Below, piece after piece: positions 25,800 through 34,935 of a stretch of DNA of 64,000 nt. The notes beneath the pieces were generated by a model. The model was not told the DNA's origin, ran no database searches, and saw only the letters and a program-made list of their open reading frames with translations. Positions within the stretch are counted from its first letter, which is position 1, and the number at the start of each line of letters is the position of its first letter. The position numbers were made by a program, and so were the translations under genes. This DNA is from Gramella sp. AN32. GTDB lineage: Bacteria > Bacteroidota > Bacteroidia > Flavobacteriales > Flavobacteriaceae. Where the stretch lies: assembly GCF_023718305.1 (NCBI RefSeq), contig NZ_QEYO01000014.1, positions 62,001 through 126,000 of the forward strand. The letters are read 5' to 3'.

Positions 25800-27548
25800 A
25801 TGAATCTATACATGAAAATAGTAAACAAATTAAGTTATTCTTTACTTTTCCTATCACTTTTAGCAATCTCTTCCTGTTCTGATTACCTTGAAGTTGAACC
25901 TCAGGATAAGCTTACTGAATCACAGAATTATCGAGACGTTTACGATGCAGATGCAGCGGTTATAGGCGTTTATGGCAAATTTATGAATCTGGCAAAGAAG
26001 TATGTGGTTCTAAATGAGGTTAGAGCAGATTTAATCTCAGTCACTAACAATGCCGATCCAAATTTAAGAGAATTACAAAATCATGAGGTTAGCCCGGATA
26101 ATCCTTATGCGAATCCCGCAGATTTTTATAAAGTGATTCTGAATTGTAATGATGTATTGGCAAATTTTGATAAAATGCTTGCAGATAAGCGTTTTACTCA
26201 GGAAGAATACAACCAACGTTACGCTGATATCGGCGCTTTGAGATCATGGATATACCTTCAACTTGGGATTCATTATGGAAATGTTCCATACATCACCGAT
26301 CCATTGAAAAATATTGAAGACATTAAAGATGAGTCTAAATTTATAAGATTACCGTTTGATCGTTTATTAGAAGAGCTAGTTCACTTCACAGAAGCTTTAC
26401 CGTATGTAGACCCTTATACTGCAGAAAGTCTTGTAATAAATGTGGATGGATACAATACAGCCAAGTTCTTTATTAATAAAGAATTTCTACTTGGAGATTT
26501 AAACCTTTGGAAAGGCAATTATACTCAGGCAGCAACCCATTACAGAACCGTAATGGAAACAGCCACTGGAAGCGGAAATGATTCTGAACGTTTTAATACC
26601 TATAGATTGGCATGGGGAACCGATATTATTGTTAGTTATATAAGATATCAGGAACAAGACTTGGAATCCCTTATTAATACGGCAACAGAAGGATGGGGAT
26701 CTTTATTTTCTCGGGAAATGGATAATGATTGGAATTATGAATGGATTTGGGTATTACCATTCAGTCCGGACTTTGAGCCCGAGAATCCATTTATAAATTT
26801 GTTTTCTATGCAGGGAGGAGAGTATCTTCTGAAACCTTCCCAAAAAGTAATTGATCTATGGGGCGATCAAACTCAACTCAACGGATTTCCATATGATGCA
26901 AGAGGTAGAAAATTTAGCTATAAGACTATTGGAGGACAACCTGTAGTTATGAAATATCTTTCAAATTATTTGAATTTTGAAACCTTTACGCCAGACGATT
27001 TCTTCGATAAGCAAGGCCAGTGGTTCCTTTATAGAGCTGCTCAATTACATCTCAGATTTGCTGAGGCAGCTAATCGAGACGGTCGCCACAGACTGGCCGA
27101 TGCATTTTTAAATAATGGTGTTCACAATGAATATGATATCCCTGGAACTGTTGATGTGACAGATATTCAACAAACTCATGATGTACCACCTTACGATTTT
27201 GATGCCCGCCAGGGTGACTTTCCTTATTATCGTGGTGACTGGTATAGGGGTACTGGTGTTCGGGGCAGGGCTTATCTTGAAGCTGCTGAGGTTAAAGGCG
27301 ATAGTACAATTGCCATTGAAAATAATATTATTCAAGAAGCTGCACTAGAGCTCGCTTTTGAGGGGAATCGCTGGGGGGATCTTGTGCGAGTTGCTTTAAG
27401 AAGAAACGATCCTGCTTTTCTAGCAGATAAAGTTTATGAAAAACTGCAGAAAGAAGGTGATTCTAGAGCATCTGAAGTGCGTTCCAAATTGATGAATCCA
27501 GATAACTGGTATTTACCTTTTAACTGGAAGGAAGAAGATAATGACTAA
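25800..27548 (+). CDS. SusD-type lipoprotein (second)
   Basis: A 582-residue lipoprotein (lipobox AISSC) with the SusD start pattern SDYLEVEPQDKLTESQNYRDVYDADAAVIGVYG and the C-terminal ALELAFEGNRWGDLVR motif. An internal ATG at 25812 is an alternative start. It is longer than the first SusD; the extra length lies in the middle, with acidic and aromatic segments such as WNYEWIWVLPFSPDFEPENPF. It is the last gene of the long operon and is followed by an intrinsic terminator. Confidence 0.93.
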   Translation: MNLYMKIVNKLSYSLLFLSLLAISSCSDYLEVEPQDKLTESQNYRDVYDADAAVIGVYGKFMNLAKKYVVLNEVRADLISVTNNADPNLRELQNHEVSPDNPYANPADFYKVILNCNDVLANFDKMLADKRFTQEEYNQRYADIGALRSWIYLQLGIHYGNVPYITDPLKNIEDIKDESKFIRLPFDRLLEELVHFTEALPYVDPYTAESLVINVDGYNTAKFFINKEFLLGDLNLWKGNYTQAATHYRTVMETATGSGNDSERFNTYRLAWGTDIIVSYIRYQEQDLESLINTATEGWGSLFSREMDNDWNYEWIWVLPFSPDFEPENPFINLFSMQGGEYLLKPSQKVIDLWGDQTQLNGFPYDARGRKFSYKTIGGQPVVMKYLSNYLNFETFTPDDFFDKQGQWFLYRAAQLHLRFAEAANRDGRHRLADAFLNNGVHNEYDIPGTVDVTDIQQTHDVPPYDFDARQGDFPYYRGDWYRGTGVRGRAYLEAAEVKGDSTIAIENNIIQEAALELAFEGNRWGDLVRVALRRNDPAFLADKVYEKLQKEGDSRASEVRSKLMNPDNWYLPFNWKEEDND

Positions 27549-27573
27549 GTAGTTTTTAGTTTTGATAATTAGG

Positions 27574-27608
27574 AGGATGGGTTATAATATTTAATCCATC
27601 CTTTTTTA
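27574..27608 (+). terminator. Intrinsic terminator after the second SusC/D pair
   Basis: A 10-bp stem (27574-27583 with 27593-27602, one G-U) with a 9-nt loop leads straight into T6. It ends only 10 nt before the next ATG (27618), so the DUF5703-type gene is expressed either by read-through or from a promoter hidden here. No copy of the 18-nt element was found in this 69-nt gap. Confidence 0.75.
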
Positions 27609-27617
27609 TGGTTTGAT

Positions 27618-30008
27618 ATGAAAATGAGAATTCTTCCTATAACTTTTTTGATGTGTATGAGCATGGCCATTGGAGCAGCTCAGCATCATGGAATCAGGCA
27701 ATACAATATTGTATGGGATTCCCAAAGTAAAAATAGTTCTGAATCTATGCCGGTTAACGGGCACAGCCTTGGTGCGAATGTTTGGGTTGAGAATGGAGAA
27801 ATTTACTTTTATGCGGCTCAGAGTGGTGCATTTGATGAAAATAATGAATCATTAAAAATGGGTAGGTTTCGTGTAAAGCTAAAACCTAATCCATTTAATA
27901 AAGAGGATAAATTCCAACAAGAACTAAAGCTTAAAGAAGGTTATATTAATATCACTTCCAAACATTCTGAAATAGGCGAAACCGAAGTGAAAATATGGGT
28001 GGAAGCAGAAAGACCGGTTATTCATTTTGAAGCTGAATCTGATACTAAATTGATAATGAAAGTTTCATATGAAACCTGGCGGGCTGAAGATGTTTTGTTG
28101 GATGCAGAAAAAGTGCCGGGAGTTAGAGGACGTAGAGCATCACTTTTTGATTACGATAATTATCTGGTAGATCTTATAAAATATGGCGATCATTTTAGTT
28201 TAGAAGACGATAAATTTTATTTTTTTCATAATAATGACGATCATTTCAGTGCATTTGATTTTGCCATAGAGCAACAAGGGCTCCAGGATATAAAGGGTGA
28301 AATGTATAACCCTTTAAAGAATCTTATTTCAGGAGGAATGCTCTTAGGTGAAAACCTTCAATTCGTTGGAAATTCTAACGGCTTTTACTCTGGAACTCCA
28401 TACAAATCATGGAATTTTGAAAATGCTTCTTCCTCAAAAAATACTTCTTTTCAGGTATTTGCCATAGTAGATCATTCAAAAAATGTCCAAGAGTGGAAAA
28501 ATGAAATACACAAATTAGCAGATATAGATAGAACTGAAGAAGAAATTTTTAAGCAAAATCTTGAATGGTGGAAAAGTTTCTGGCAACGTTCCTTTATCAT
28601 CCTTAATGAACAATCAACTAATAAAGAGACCGATAAGGCGTGGGAGGCAGGCAGGAATTATAATTTATTTCGCTATCAGCTAGGAGGCAATACTTACGGG
28701 TTAATGCCAACAAAATTCAATGGTGGAAACCTCACCTTTGATCCAGTTTTAGTAGATAAAAATTTTAATTATGATCCTGATTATAGAAGGTGGGGTGGTG
28801 GATCATTTACAGCCCAAAATCAGCGCCTAGTCTATTGGCCGATGCTTAAATCGGGAGATTTTGAGGCGATCTTACCACAATTCGAATTCTACAGAAGAGC
28901 TCTTTCAAATGCTGTTAACCGAACAGAACACTATTGGGGGCATACTGGTAGTTCATTTACTGAGCAGATGCAACAATCGGGATTGCCAATTGCTTCTCAT
29001 TATGGATTTGTCCATGATGCTTTCTGGATAACTCAAAGACCGCTCAATTATGAAGAGGGAAAACAATCCAATCGATACGTCCAGACACTTTTTCAAACCC
29101 AACTGGAATTCGCATTTATGATTCTCGAGTATTATAAATATTCCGGTAATGATATCTCAGAGTACCTTCCTTTTATCTATAACGCCGTAATCTTTTATGA
29201 TGAACATTATCAGTTCAGGCATAGGCAGGAAACAGGTAAGGCATTAGATAAGAATGGAAAATTAGTGCTTTACCCAACAACCCCGGGTGAAAACAGTCCA
29301 AACTCCACTAACGCTTCCGACGCTATCGCTGGTCTAACTGCAGTAATCCAGAATAGTCTGGAATTGCCACAAAAAGTTCTACCAGATAGTATAAGAAATT
29401 ACTTCGAGGATTTAAAAAACCGAATTCCGGATCTTGAAAAATTTGTATACACAGATGATAGTGGAAAAGAACACACCTTATTACGGGAATCTAAAGAGGA
29501 TATAGCCTGGCATTCAGGTTTTATGCCATCACTTTACGCATTGTTTCCGTATCGTTTAATTAATTCTGAAACAGAAGATTTTGAATATGCTCAGAATGTA
29601 TGGAAATATAAGATGAACGAAGAAAATAAAAATAATTATGCGAGTTGGAGACCGGGAGTTTTCATGGGGGCCAATCTCTTACTTACTAATTATACTAAAG
29701 AGCAGTTATTAAAAAAGCTTGGAAATTCACAAAGGAAATATCCAACTTTTTGGGGGCCTGGGCATGATTGGGTGCCCGATCATAATTGGGGAGGATCTGG
29801 CATGATAGGTTTACAGGATATGCTACTCCAGGAAAAAGGAGAAAAAATTTATCTTCTGCCTACCTGGCCGAAAGAGTGGGATGTCCATTTTAGACTTCAT
29901 GCCTATAAGAATACTATAATTGAACTTAACTATTTCAATGGTCAAATCCAACAATTAACTGTGACACCGGAAAGTCGAAAGAAAGATATTATCCTAGAAT
30001 ATAAATAA
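27618..30008 (+). CDS. DUF5703-type exported glycosidase candidate
   Basis: A 796-residue protein with a signal peptide (AIGAAQ, about residue 21). The N-terminal 270 residues form a beta-sandwich (YNIVWDSQSKNSSESMPVNGHSLGANVWV) of the kind labelled DUF5703. The C-terminal 500 residues look like an (alpha/alpha)6-barrel related to GH95/GH65-clan enzymes. They include WWKSFWQRSF, LGGNTYGLMPTKFNGG, HYWGHTGSSFTEQM and GPGHDWVPDHNWGGSG. Conserved acidic residues in the HYWGHTGSSFTEQ and HDWVPDHNWGG segments are the natural catalytic candidates. Activity is not established from sequence; the pectin context suggests an exo-acting side-chain hydrolase. It is flanked by terminators on both sides, so it is a one-gene unit. 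Confidence 0.7.
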   Translation: MKMRILPITFLMCMSMAIGAAQHHGIRQYNIVWDSQSKNSSESMPVNGHSLGANVWVENGEIYFYAAQSGAFDENNESLKMGRFRVKLKPNPFNKEDKFQQELKLKEGYINITSKHSEIGETEVKIWVEAERPVIHFEAESDTKLIMKVSYETWRAEDVLLDAEKVPGVRGRRASLFDYDNYLVDLIKYGDHFSLEDDKFYFFHNNDDHFSAFDFAIEQQGLQDIKGEMYNPLKNLISGGMLLGENLQFVGNSNGFYSGTPYKSWNFENASSSKNTSFQVFAIVDHSKNVQEWKNEIHKLADIDRTEEEIFKQNLEWWKSFWQRSFIILNEQSTNKETDKAWEAGRNYNLFRYQLGGNTYGLMPTKFNGGNLTFDPVLVDKNFNYDPDYRRWGGGSFTAQNQRLVYWPMLKSGDFEAILPQFEFYRRALSNAVNRTEHYWGHTGSSFTEQMQQSGLPIASHYGFVHDAFWITQRPLNYEEGKQSNRYVQTLFQTQLEFAFMILEYYKYSGNDISEYLPFIYNAVIFYDEHYQFRHRQETGKALDKNGKLVLYPTTPGENSPNSTNASDAIAGLTAVIQNSLELPQKVLPDSIRNYFEDLKNRIPDLEKFVYTDDSGKEHTLLRESKEDIAWHSGFMPSLYALFPYRLINSETEDFEYAQNVWKYKMNEENKNNYASWRPGVFMGANLLLTNYTKEQLLKKLGNSQRKYPTFWGPGHDWVPDHNWGGSGMIGLQDMLLQEKGEKIYLLPTWPKEWDVHFRLHAYKNTIIELNYFNGQIQQLTVTPESRKKDIILEYK

Positions 30009-30070
30009 CGTTTTTTTAACAAATTCCATATTTACCTTTAACTTCGGTTTTAAACTACATTATTCTATAA

Positions 30071-30097
30071 TTATAACCTGCCAGGTTATAATTTTTT
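30071..30097 (+). terminator. Intrinsic terminator after the DUF5703-type gene
   Basis: Inverted repeat TTATAACC (30071-30078) with GGTTATAA (30084-30091) around TGCCA, followed immediately by a run of six T (30092-30097). It lies 62 nt past the stop codon and 28 nt before promoter site 5. Confidence 0.8.
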
Positions 30098-30124
30098 CTA
30101 GCTTTTAAAAGCTTTTTGAGTTCA

Positions 30125-30169
30125 CAGCACAGTACAGGATACAAAATCTTATAATAACCTTTAATTTGG
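30125..30169 (+). promoter_or_regulatory. PUL promoter site 5 (third SusC/D operon)
   Basis: CAGCACAGTACAGGATAC (30125-30142) is followed after 19 nt by TAATTTGG (30162-30169). Predicted start near 30176, giving a leader of about 114 nt before the ATG at 30290. The leader contains a further palindrome at 30221. Confidence 0.7.
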
Positions 30170-30220
30170 TTGTTGAATTTATTGGGTAATTCTTTAGAAA
30201 ATTCCAATCACCCTTTTATG

Positions 30221-30234
30221 CGAAATCGATTTCG
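30221..30234. promoter_or_regulatory. 14-bp palindrome in the SusC leader
   Basis: CGAAATCGATTTCG is a perfect palindrome with a central CG, the general form of LacI-family operators. It lies about 45 nt downstream of the predicted transcription start of the third SusC gene, where a bound repressor could block transcription. No regulator gene is in the window, so this is only a candidate operator. Confidence 0.35.
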
Positions 30235-30289
30235 AAGCATATATAATATCTTAACTTTTTAACACTATTAGCTAACTAAAAATTAAATT

Positions 30290-33271
30290 ATGAATCAAAT
30301 CAGTTCTAAGTTAAGAAAACTGGTGCCGTATTTTGCATTGGTTATCTTCTTTAGCAGCTTTGCACAGGAGAACCAGGTAACTGGTAACGTTATTTCGACG
30401 GAAGGCGTACCCTTGCCCGGAGTAAATATTATTCAGAAAGGAACCTCGAACGGTGTAGTGACGGACTTTGATGGAAACTACTCCATTAACCTTGAGGCAG
30501 TGGGTACAAAGGTACTCGTATTCTCTTTTATTGGTTTTCAAACAACTGAAGAAGAAGTTAATAATAGATCGGTTATTAATGTAACTCTTCAAGATGGCGG
30601 AGAATTGGATGAAGTAGTGGTCATAGGGTATGGGACTCAAAAGAGAAGCGATGTAACGGGTGCTATTTCTTCAATTAGTGCAGAAAGTATTCAAGATGCT
30701 CCACCTATAGCTCCCGAACAAATACTTCAGGGGAAAATAACAGGTGTTAATATTGTTCAGAATAGCGGGCAGCCAGGCTCAGCTTCTACAGTTCGAATTA
30801 GAGGTATAAGCTCTATTTCTGCGGGAAATGATCCTTTATATGTTGTAGATGGTGTACCCCTTCAGTTTGGAAGTGCTAATAACAGTGTTAGTCTTGGGGC
30901 TCAAGGTGGAACAACTGCATTTTCTAATGAAGTTTCGAATCCCTTGAATATAATTAATCCTGCAGATATTGAAAGCATTGATGTTTTGAAGGATGCCTCA
31001 GCTACTGCAATTTATGGATCACGAGGTGCCAATGGAGTAATTATTATAACAACTAAAAGTAAAGATGGCGCTGGAGAAAATCTTACATATGATAATTATT
31101 TTGGAGTATCAAGTGTTCGTGAAACCTTACCGTTTCTTTCTGCAGATCAATATCGGTCCTACGCTGAGAGTATTGATGAACCTTATTCCGATTTAGGAGC
31201 GAATACCAACTGGCAGGATGAAATCTTCAGAACAGCCTTTACTCAAAATCATAACCTCGCGTTTTCTGGCGGTTCATCTACTACCAAATTTAGAGCTTCA
31301 TTAGGGTACACTTCTCAAGAAGGGATTATACTATCCAATAAATTAGAAAAATACACCGGACGATTCAATGGAAGTCACCGCGCTTTAGATGGCAGATTAA
31401 GATTAGGGGTAAATATGACTTACGCTAATCTTGAAGATGATAAAGTAGCTATTTCCTCCAGTATTAATAATGAAGGAGGTAATATTTTAAAAGATGCTTT
31501 ACGTTGGGCGCCAACTTTACCAGTTTATAATGAGGATGGAAGTTTTTATCAGGTGGGTGAATTAAGAATTAATCCGGTTTCGTGGGTAGATGTTGAAGAC
31601 CTTAATAAAACCAACTATTTTATTGGTAATACTGATGTGAAGTTCGATATTTTTGAAGCTTTAACTTTCGGATTAAATCTAGGTTACTCAAACGAAAGAG
31701 TAGATAGATATACTTTAGCTCCTGAAACTCATCCTTCAGCAGAATCTGAAGGGGGCCGTGCTTCTATAAGTAAATTCAAAAATACCACCGCTCTTATCGA
31801 AACTACGCTTACTTATGATAAGCAGATAAATGATAGTAATTATATTAATTTTCTGGTTGGATACTCTTTCCAAAGATTTGAAAATGAAAATACTTTTACT
31901 CAGGCCAATCAGTTCGTATCTACTGCTACCAAATGGAATTTGATTCAATCAGGTAATACTTTAGCTAATACTTCTTTTAAAGATGCTAACAGACTTGCTT
32001 CTTATTATGGACGGCTTAATTATAAATTATTGGATAGATACCTTCTTACTTTAACAGTAAGAAGAGATGGCTCAAGCCGGTTTGGTGAGAATAATAGGTG
32101 GGGTACTTTCCCATCGGGAGCTTTTGCTTATAACATTACTAACGAAGACTTTATGCAGGACTCCAAAATTAGTAATCTAAAATTTAGATTGGGTTATGGG
32201 ATTACAGGGAATCAGGAAATTCCTAACAATTTGTATAGAGAGCAACTTTCAATTAATGGCTCGAGTGTTTACGTGTTTGGAGGTGATGCAGTACCTAGTG
32301 TTTTGCCTACCAATTATGCAAATCCAAATCTTAAGTGGGAAGAAACTAATCAATTAAACATAGGACTGGATTTTGGTCTTTTTGACCAGAGGCTTACGGG
32401 AACTATAGATTATTATAGAAAAAGAACTAACGATCTGTTGCTTCAGTTTTCAACGGCAGCTCCATCTGTAGTAGAAACACAATGGGCCAATGTAGGAGAA
32501 GTAGAAAACAAAGGTTTCGAATTTGGTATTACCGGAGATATCTTTGAATCAAATGATTTTACCTGGACTTCTAATTTGAATTTTTCAACTAATAAGAATG
32601 AAGTAATAAGTTTATCTAATGAGAATTTTCAAAGAGATGAAATTAGAACAGTAAATGGTTCCGGGGTTGTCGGGTTTCAAAACGGAATTCAAATCATTAG
32701 ACCAGGTTTACCACTAAACTCCTTTTACGGAAGGAAATTTACAGGACTTAATAGTGAGGGTATGGAAACCTATTTGGATGAAGATGGTGATGGAGAGGCA
32801 GATTTATTGGTAATTGGAAATGCAAATCCCGATCTAACTTATGGATTCAATAATAATTTTCGTTTTAAGAGATTTGACGCAGCCGTAAATATGAGGGGCG
32901 TTATTGGTAACGATATATACAATAATACTGGAGCGGAATTTTCGTATCCGGTAGGAGCCCCTGGTGTGAATGTGCTGGAATCTGCCCTCACCAATGGAAC
33001 AAGCAGGGATGAACAGGCACAATACTCGTCTAGATGGCTTGAAAATGGAAGCTATTTAAGACTTGATAATTTAAGTATTGGATATACATTCAATACGGCT
33101 AATATTTCCTTTCTAAAGAAAGCGAGAATATATGTTACAGGGAAAAATCTGTTGTTAATTACAGATTATACAGGTTATGATCCTGAAGTAAATACGAGAG
33201 CCGTTGGGGTAGATTATCTGGCATACCCAAGACCAACTTCATATTTACTTGGAGGGAGTGTTACTTTTTAA
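30290..33271 (+). CDS. SusC-type TonB-dependent transporter (third)
   Basis: A 993-residue transporter, the most canonical of the three. It has a signal peptide ending at SSFAQ and a carboxypeptidase-regulatory-like domain (VTGNVISTEGVPLPGVNI). The TonB-box-like segment DEVVVIGYGTQKRSDVTGAI precedes a plug with LQGKITGVNIVQNSGQPG and TVRIRGISSISAGNDPLYVVDG. The barrel ends in VTF. It is first in an operon with its SusD 10 nt downstream and then, after a terminator-like hairpin, the lyase genes. It is likely the importer for rhamnogalacturonan oligosaccharides released by the enzymes that follow. Confidence 0.96.
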   Translation: MNQISSKLRKLVPYFALVIFFSSFAQENQVTGNVISTEGVPLPGVNIIQKGTSNGVVTDFDGNYSINLEAVGTKVLVFSFIGFQTTEEEVNNRSVINVTLQDGGELDEVVVIGYGTQKRSDVTGAISSISAESIQDAPPIAPEQILQGKITGVNIVQNSGQPGSASTVRIRGISSISAGNDPLYVVDGVPLQFGSANNSVSLGAQGGTTAFSNEVSNPLNIINPADIESIDVLKDASATAIYGSRGANGVIIITTKSKDGAGENLTYDNYFGVSSVRETLPFLSADQYRSYAESIDEPYSDLGANTNWQDEIFRTAFTQNHNLAFSGGSSTTKFRASLGYTSQEGIILSNKLEKYTGRFNGSHRALDGRLRLGVNMTYANLEDDKVAISSSINNEGGNILKDALRWAPTLPVYNEDGSFYQVGELRINPVSWVDVEDLNKTNYFIGNTDVKFDIFEALTFGLNLGYSNERVDRYTLAPETHPSAESEGGRASISKFKNTTALIETTLTYDKQINDSNYINFLVGYSFQRFENENTFTQANQFVSTATKWNLIQSGNTLANTSFKDANRLASYYGRLNYKLLDRYLLTLTVRRDGSSRFGENNRWGTFPSGAFAYNITNEDFMQDSKISNLKFRLGYGITGNQEIPNNLYREQLSINGSSVYVFGGDAVPSVLPTNYANPNLKWEETNQLNIGLDFGLFDQRLTGTIDYYRKRTNDLLLQFSTAAPSVVETQWANVGEVENKGFEFGITGDIFESNDFTWTSNLNFSTNKNEVISLSNENFQRDEIRTVNGSGVVGFQNGIQIIRPGLPLNSFYGRKFTGLNSEGMETYLDEDGDGEADLLVIGNANPDLTYGFNNNFRFKRFDAAVNMRGVIGNDIYNNTGAEFSYPVGAPGVNVLESALTNGTSRDEQAQYSSRWLENGSYLRLDNLSIGYTFNTANISFLKKARIYVTGKNLLLITDYTGYDPEVNTRAVGVDYLAYPRPTSYLLGGSVTF

Positions 33272-33281
33272 AAAAAAATAA

Positions 33282-34859
33282 ATGAAAAATATGAAAACTT
33301 TTAAACTAAAATTGAGATCAAAACTGGTCATATTAGTTAGCATTTCAATGCTAGTTCTTGGCTCATGTTCTCTGGAAGAAGATACTTATTCAATTTACAC
33401 TCCAGAAACATTCTATTCGAATGATTTTCAGATATTGTCTTCTCTGTCGGGGATTTATAGGAATTTTGCTGCCATAACAGGGATGGGGGTAGAATACAGA
33501 ACCTTAGAATTATCTGCAGATCAGGTAGTTGTTCAGGCAAAAATCCAGGGATGGTGGGGAGGTGATGCCTTCTGGCAATTAATGGAGCATAACTGGAATC
33601 CAGATCATTCTTACATTTCCGGAACCTGGAATACCTTTTTTAGAACGGTAGGGCAAACCAACGGTTTATTAACTTCCTTAGAAGATTCTAATCTGGAAGT
33701 ATCTGGACCTGTTGCCGAACTTAAAGCATTACGAGCTTATGCTTATTTCTTTCTTATGGATCTTTTCGGTAATGTTCCAATTTTTACGGAGCCAAAGGTG
33801 GATCCTTTAAACCTGCCGGAACAAAATACACGTACCGAAGTTTTTGAATTTGTTGTATCGGAATTAAAAGCTGCTGCGGAAGATCTTCCGTCTAAAAGTG
33901 AAGCCGGTGGTGCCTATTATGGCAGATTAACAAAAGAAGCTGCTTGGTCTCTTTTAGCTACAGTTTATTTAAATGCTGAGGTCTACACAGGGATAGCTAT
34001 GGATGCCGAAGCAGAACAATATGCCGATATGGTAATTAACTCTGGATCGTATAGCTTGCTTCCTAATTACTTTGACAACTTTGTTCCAGATAATCAGAAT
34101 AACGCTGAATTTATCTTTGGAGCCGTTTACTCTCCTGATGTGGCGGGGGGGATAGGCCATCCTCTTGTACAAAAGGTTTTACCGGGTATTTCTGGGGGGC
34201 TTTTTGGACTTCCTTATACTCCTCAAAACGGTTTTGCCACAAGGCCGTCCATTTACAATGCTTACGAAGATCAGGATGTGAGAAAGGAAATGTTTCTTGC
34301 ATATGGTCCTCTTAAAGATCCAAGAAATGGCGAAGTAGTAATGGTGGAAAGGGTTGTTCCCGATAATAATTCGGCCTTATATGAACCTGGTGTTTCTACT
34401 GAAGGTCCCGTGCCCTACGATATAATTCCTGCAACGGGAATTAGAAGTCAGCCAATGAATGCCGGAATTAAATGGATTAAATGGCTAATAGACCCAAATA
34501 CACAAGGTGGAAATGCTGGTAATGATATCGCATTTATAAGATATGCCGACATAATTTTGATTAAAGCAGAAGCAATGGCTAGACAGGGAAATCTGGATGG
34601 AGCATTGGAATATGTAAACATGATCCGGGAAAGAAGTAATGCAACAAAATTAACATCTCTCACTCTGGAGGATATTTTAGAAGAACGAAATAGAGAACTG
34701 GCTTTTGAAATGACTCGTAGAAGAGATTTAATAAGATTTGGAGAATTTACTAAACCATGGGAATGGAAGGAAGCTTCAGAACCTTATAGAACTATTTATC
34801 CTATTCCGCAAGCTGCGATTAACTCCAATCCAAAATTGGAGCAGAATCCGGGATATTAA
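33282..34859 (+). CDS. SusD-type lipoprotein (third)
   Basis: A 525-residue lipoprotein (lipobox LVLGSC) with the N-terminal EEDTYSIYTPETFY and C-terminal EERNRELAFEMTRRRDLIRFG segments of SusD proteins, and the usual closing motif PIPQAAINSNPKLEQNPGY. An ATG at 33291 is an alternative start. It is partner of the SusC gene 10 nt upstream. A hairpin with a T run follows 35 nt after its stop. Confidence 0.96.
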   Translation: MKNMKTFKLKLRSKLVILVSISMLVLGSCSLEEDTYSIYTPETFYSNDFQILSSLSGIYRNFAAITGMGVEYRTLELSADQVVVQAKIQGWWGGDAFWQLMEHNWNPDHSYISGTWNTFFRTVGQTNGLLTSLEDSNLEVSGPVAELKALRAYAYFFLMDLFGNVPIFTEPKVDPLNLPEQNTRTEVFEFVVSELKAAAEDLPSKSEAGGAYYGRLTKEAAWSLLATVYLNAEVYTGIAMDAEAEQYADMVINSGSYSLLPNYFDNFVPDNQNNAEFIFGAVYSPDVAGGIGHPLVQKVLPGISGGLFGLPYTPQNGFATRPSIYNAYEDQDVRKEMFLAYGPLKDPRNGEVVMVERVVPDNNSALYEPGVSTEGPVPYDIIPATGIRSQPMNAGIKWIKWLIDPNTQGGNAGNDIAFIRYADIILIKAEAMARQGNLDGALEYVNMIRERSNATKLTSLTLEDILEERNRELAFEMTRRRDLIRFGEFTKPWEWKEASEPYRTIYPIPQAAINSNPKLEQNPGY

Positions 34860-34894
34860 TTCAATTGTTTTAGCCTTAATTGTTTTAATGAAGA

Positions 34895-34924
34895 GGGCTG
34901 TTTCTCTAACAGTCCTTTTTATTT
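34895..34924 (+). terminator. Terminator or attenuator between SusD and the lyase genes
   Basis: An 8-bp stem GGGCTGTT/AACAGTCC (34895-34902 with 34908-34915, one G-U) with loop TCTCT is followed by T5AT3. The next ATG is at 34936. Because the downstream enzyme genes have no other visible promoter, partial read-through is likely, setting higher SusC/D than enzyme expression. Confidence 0.7.
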
Positions 34925-34935
34925 AAAAAAATCAG

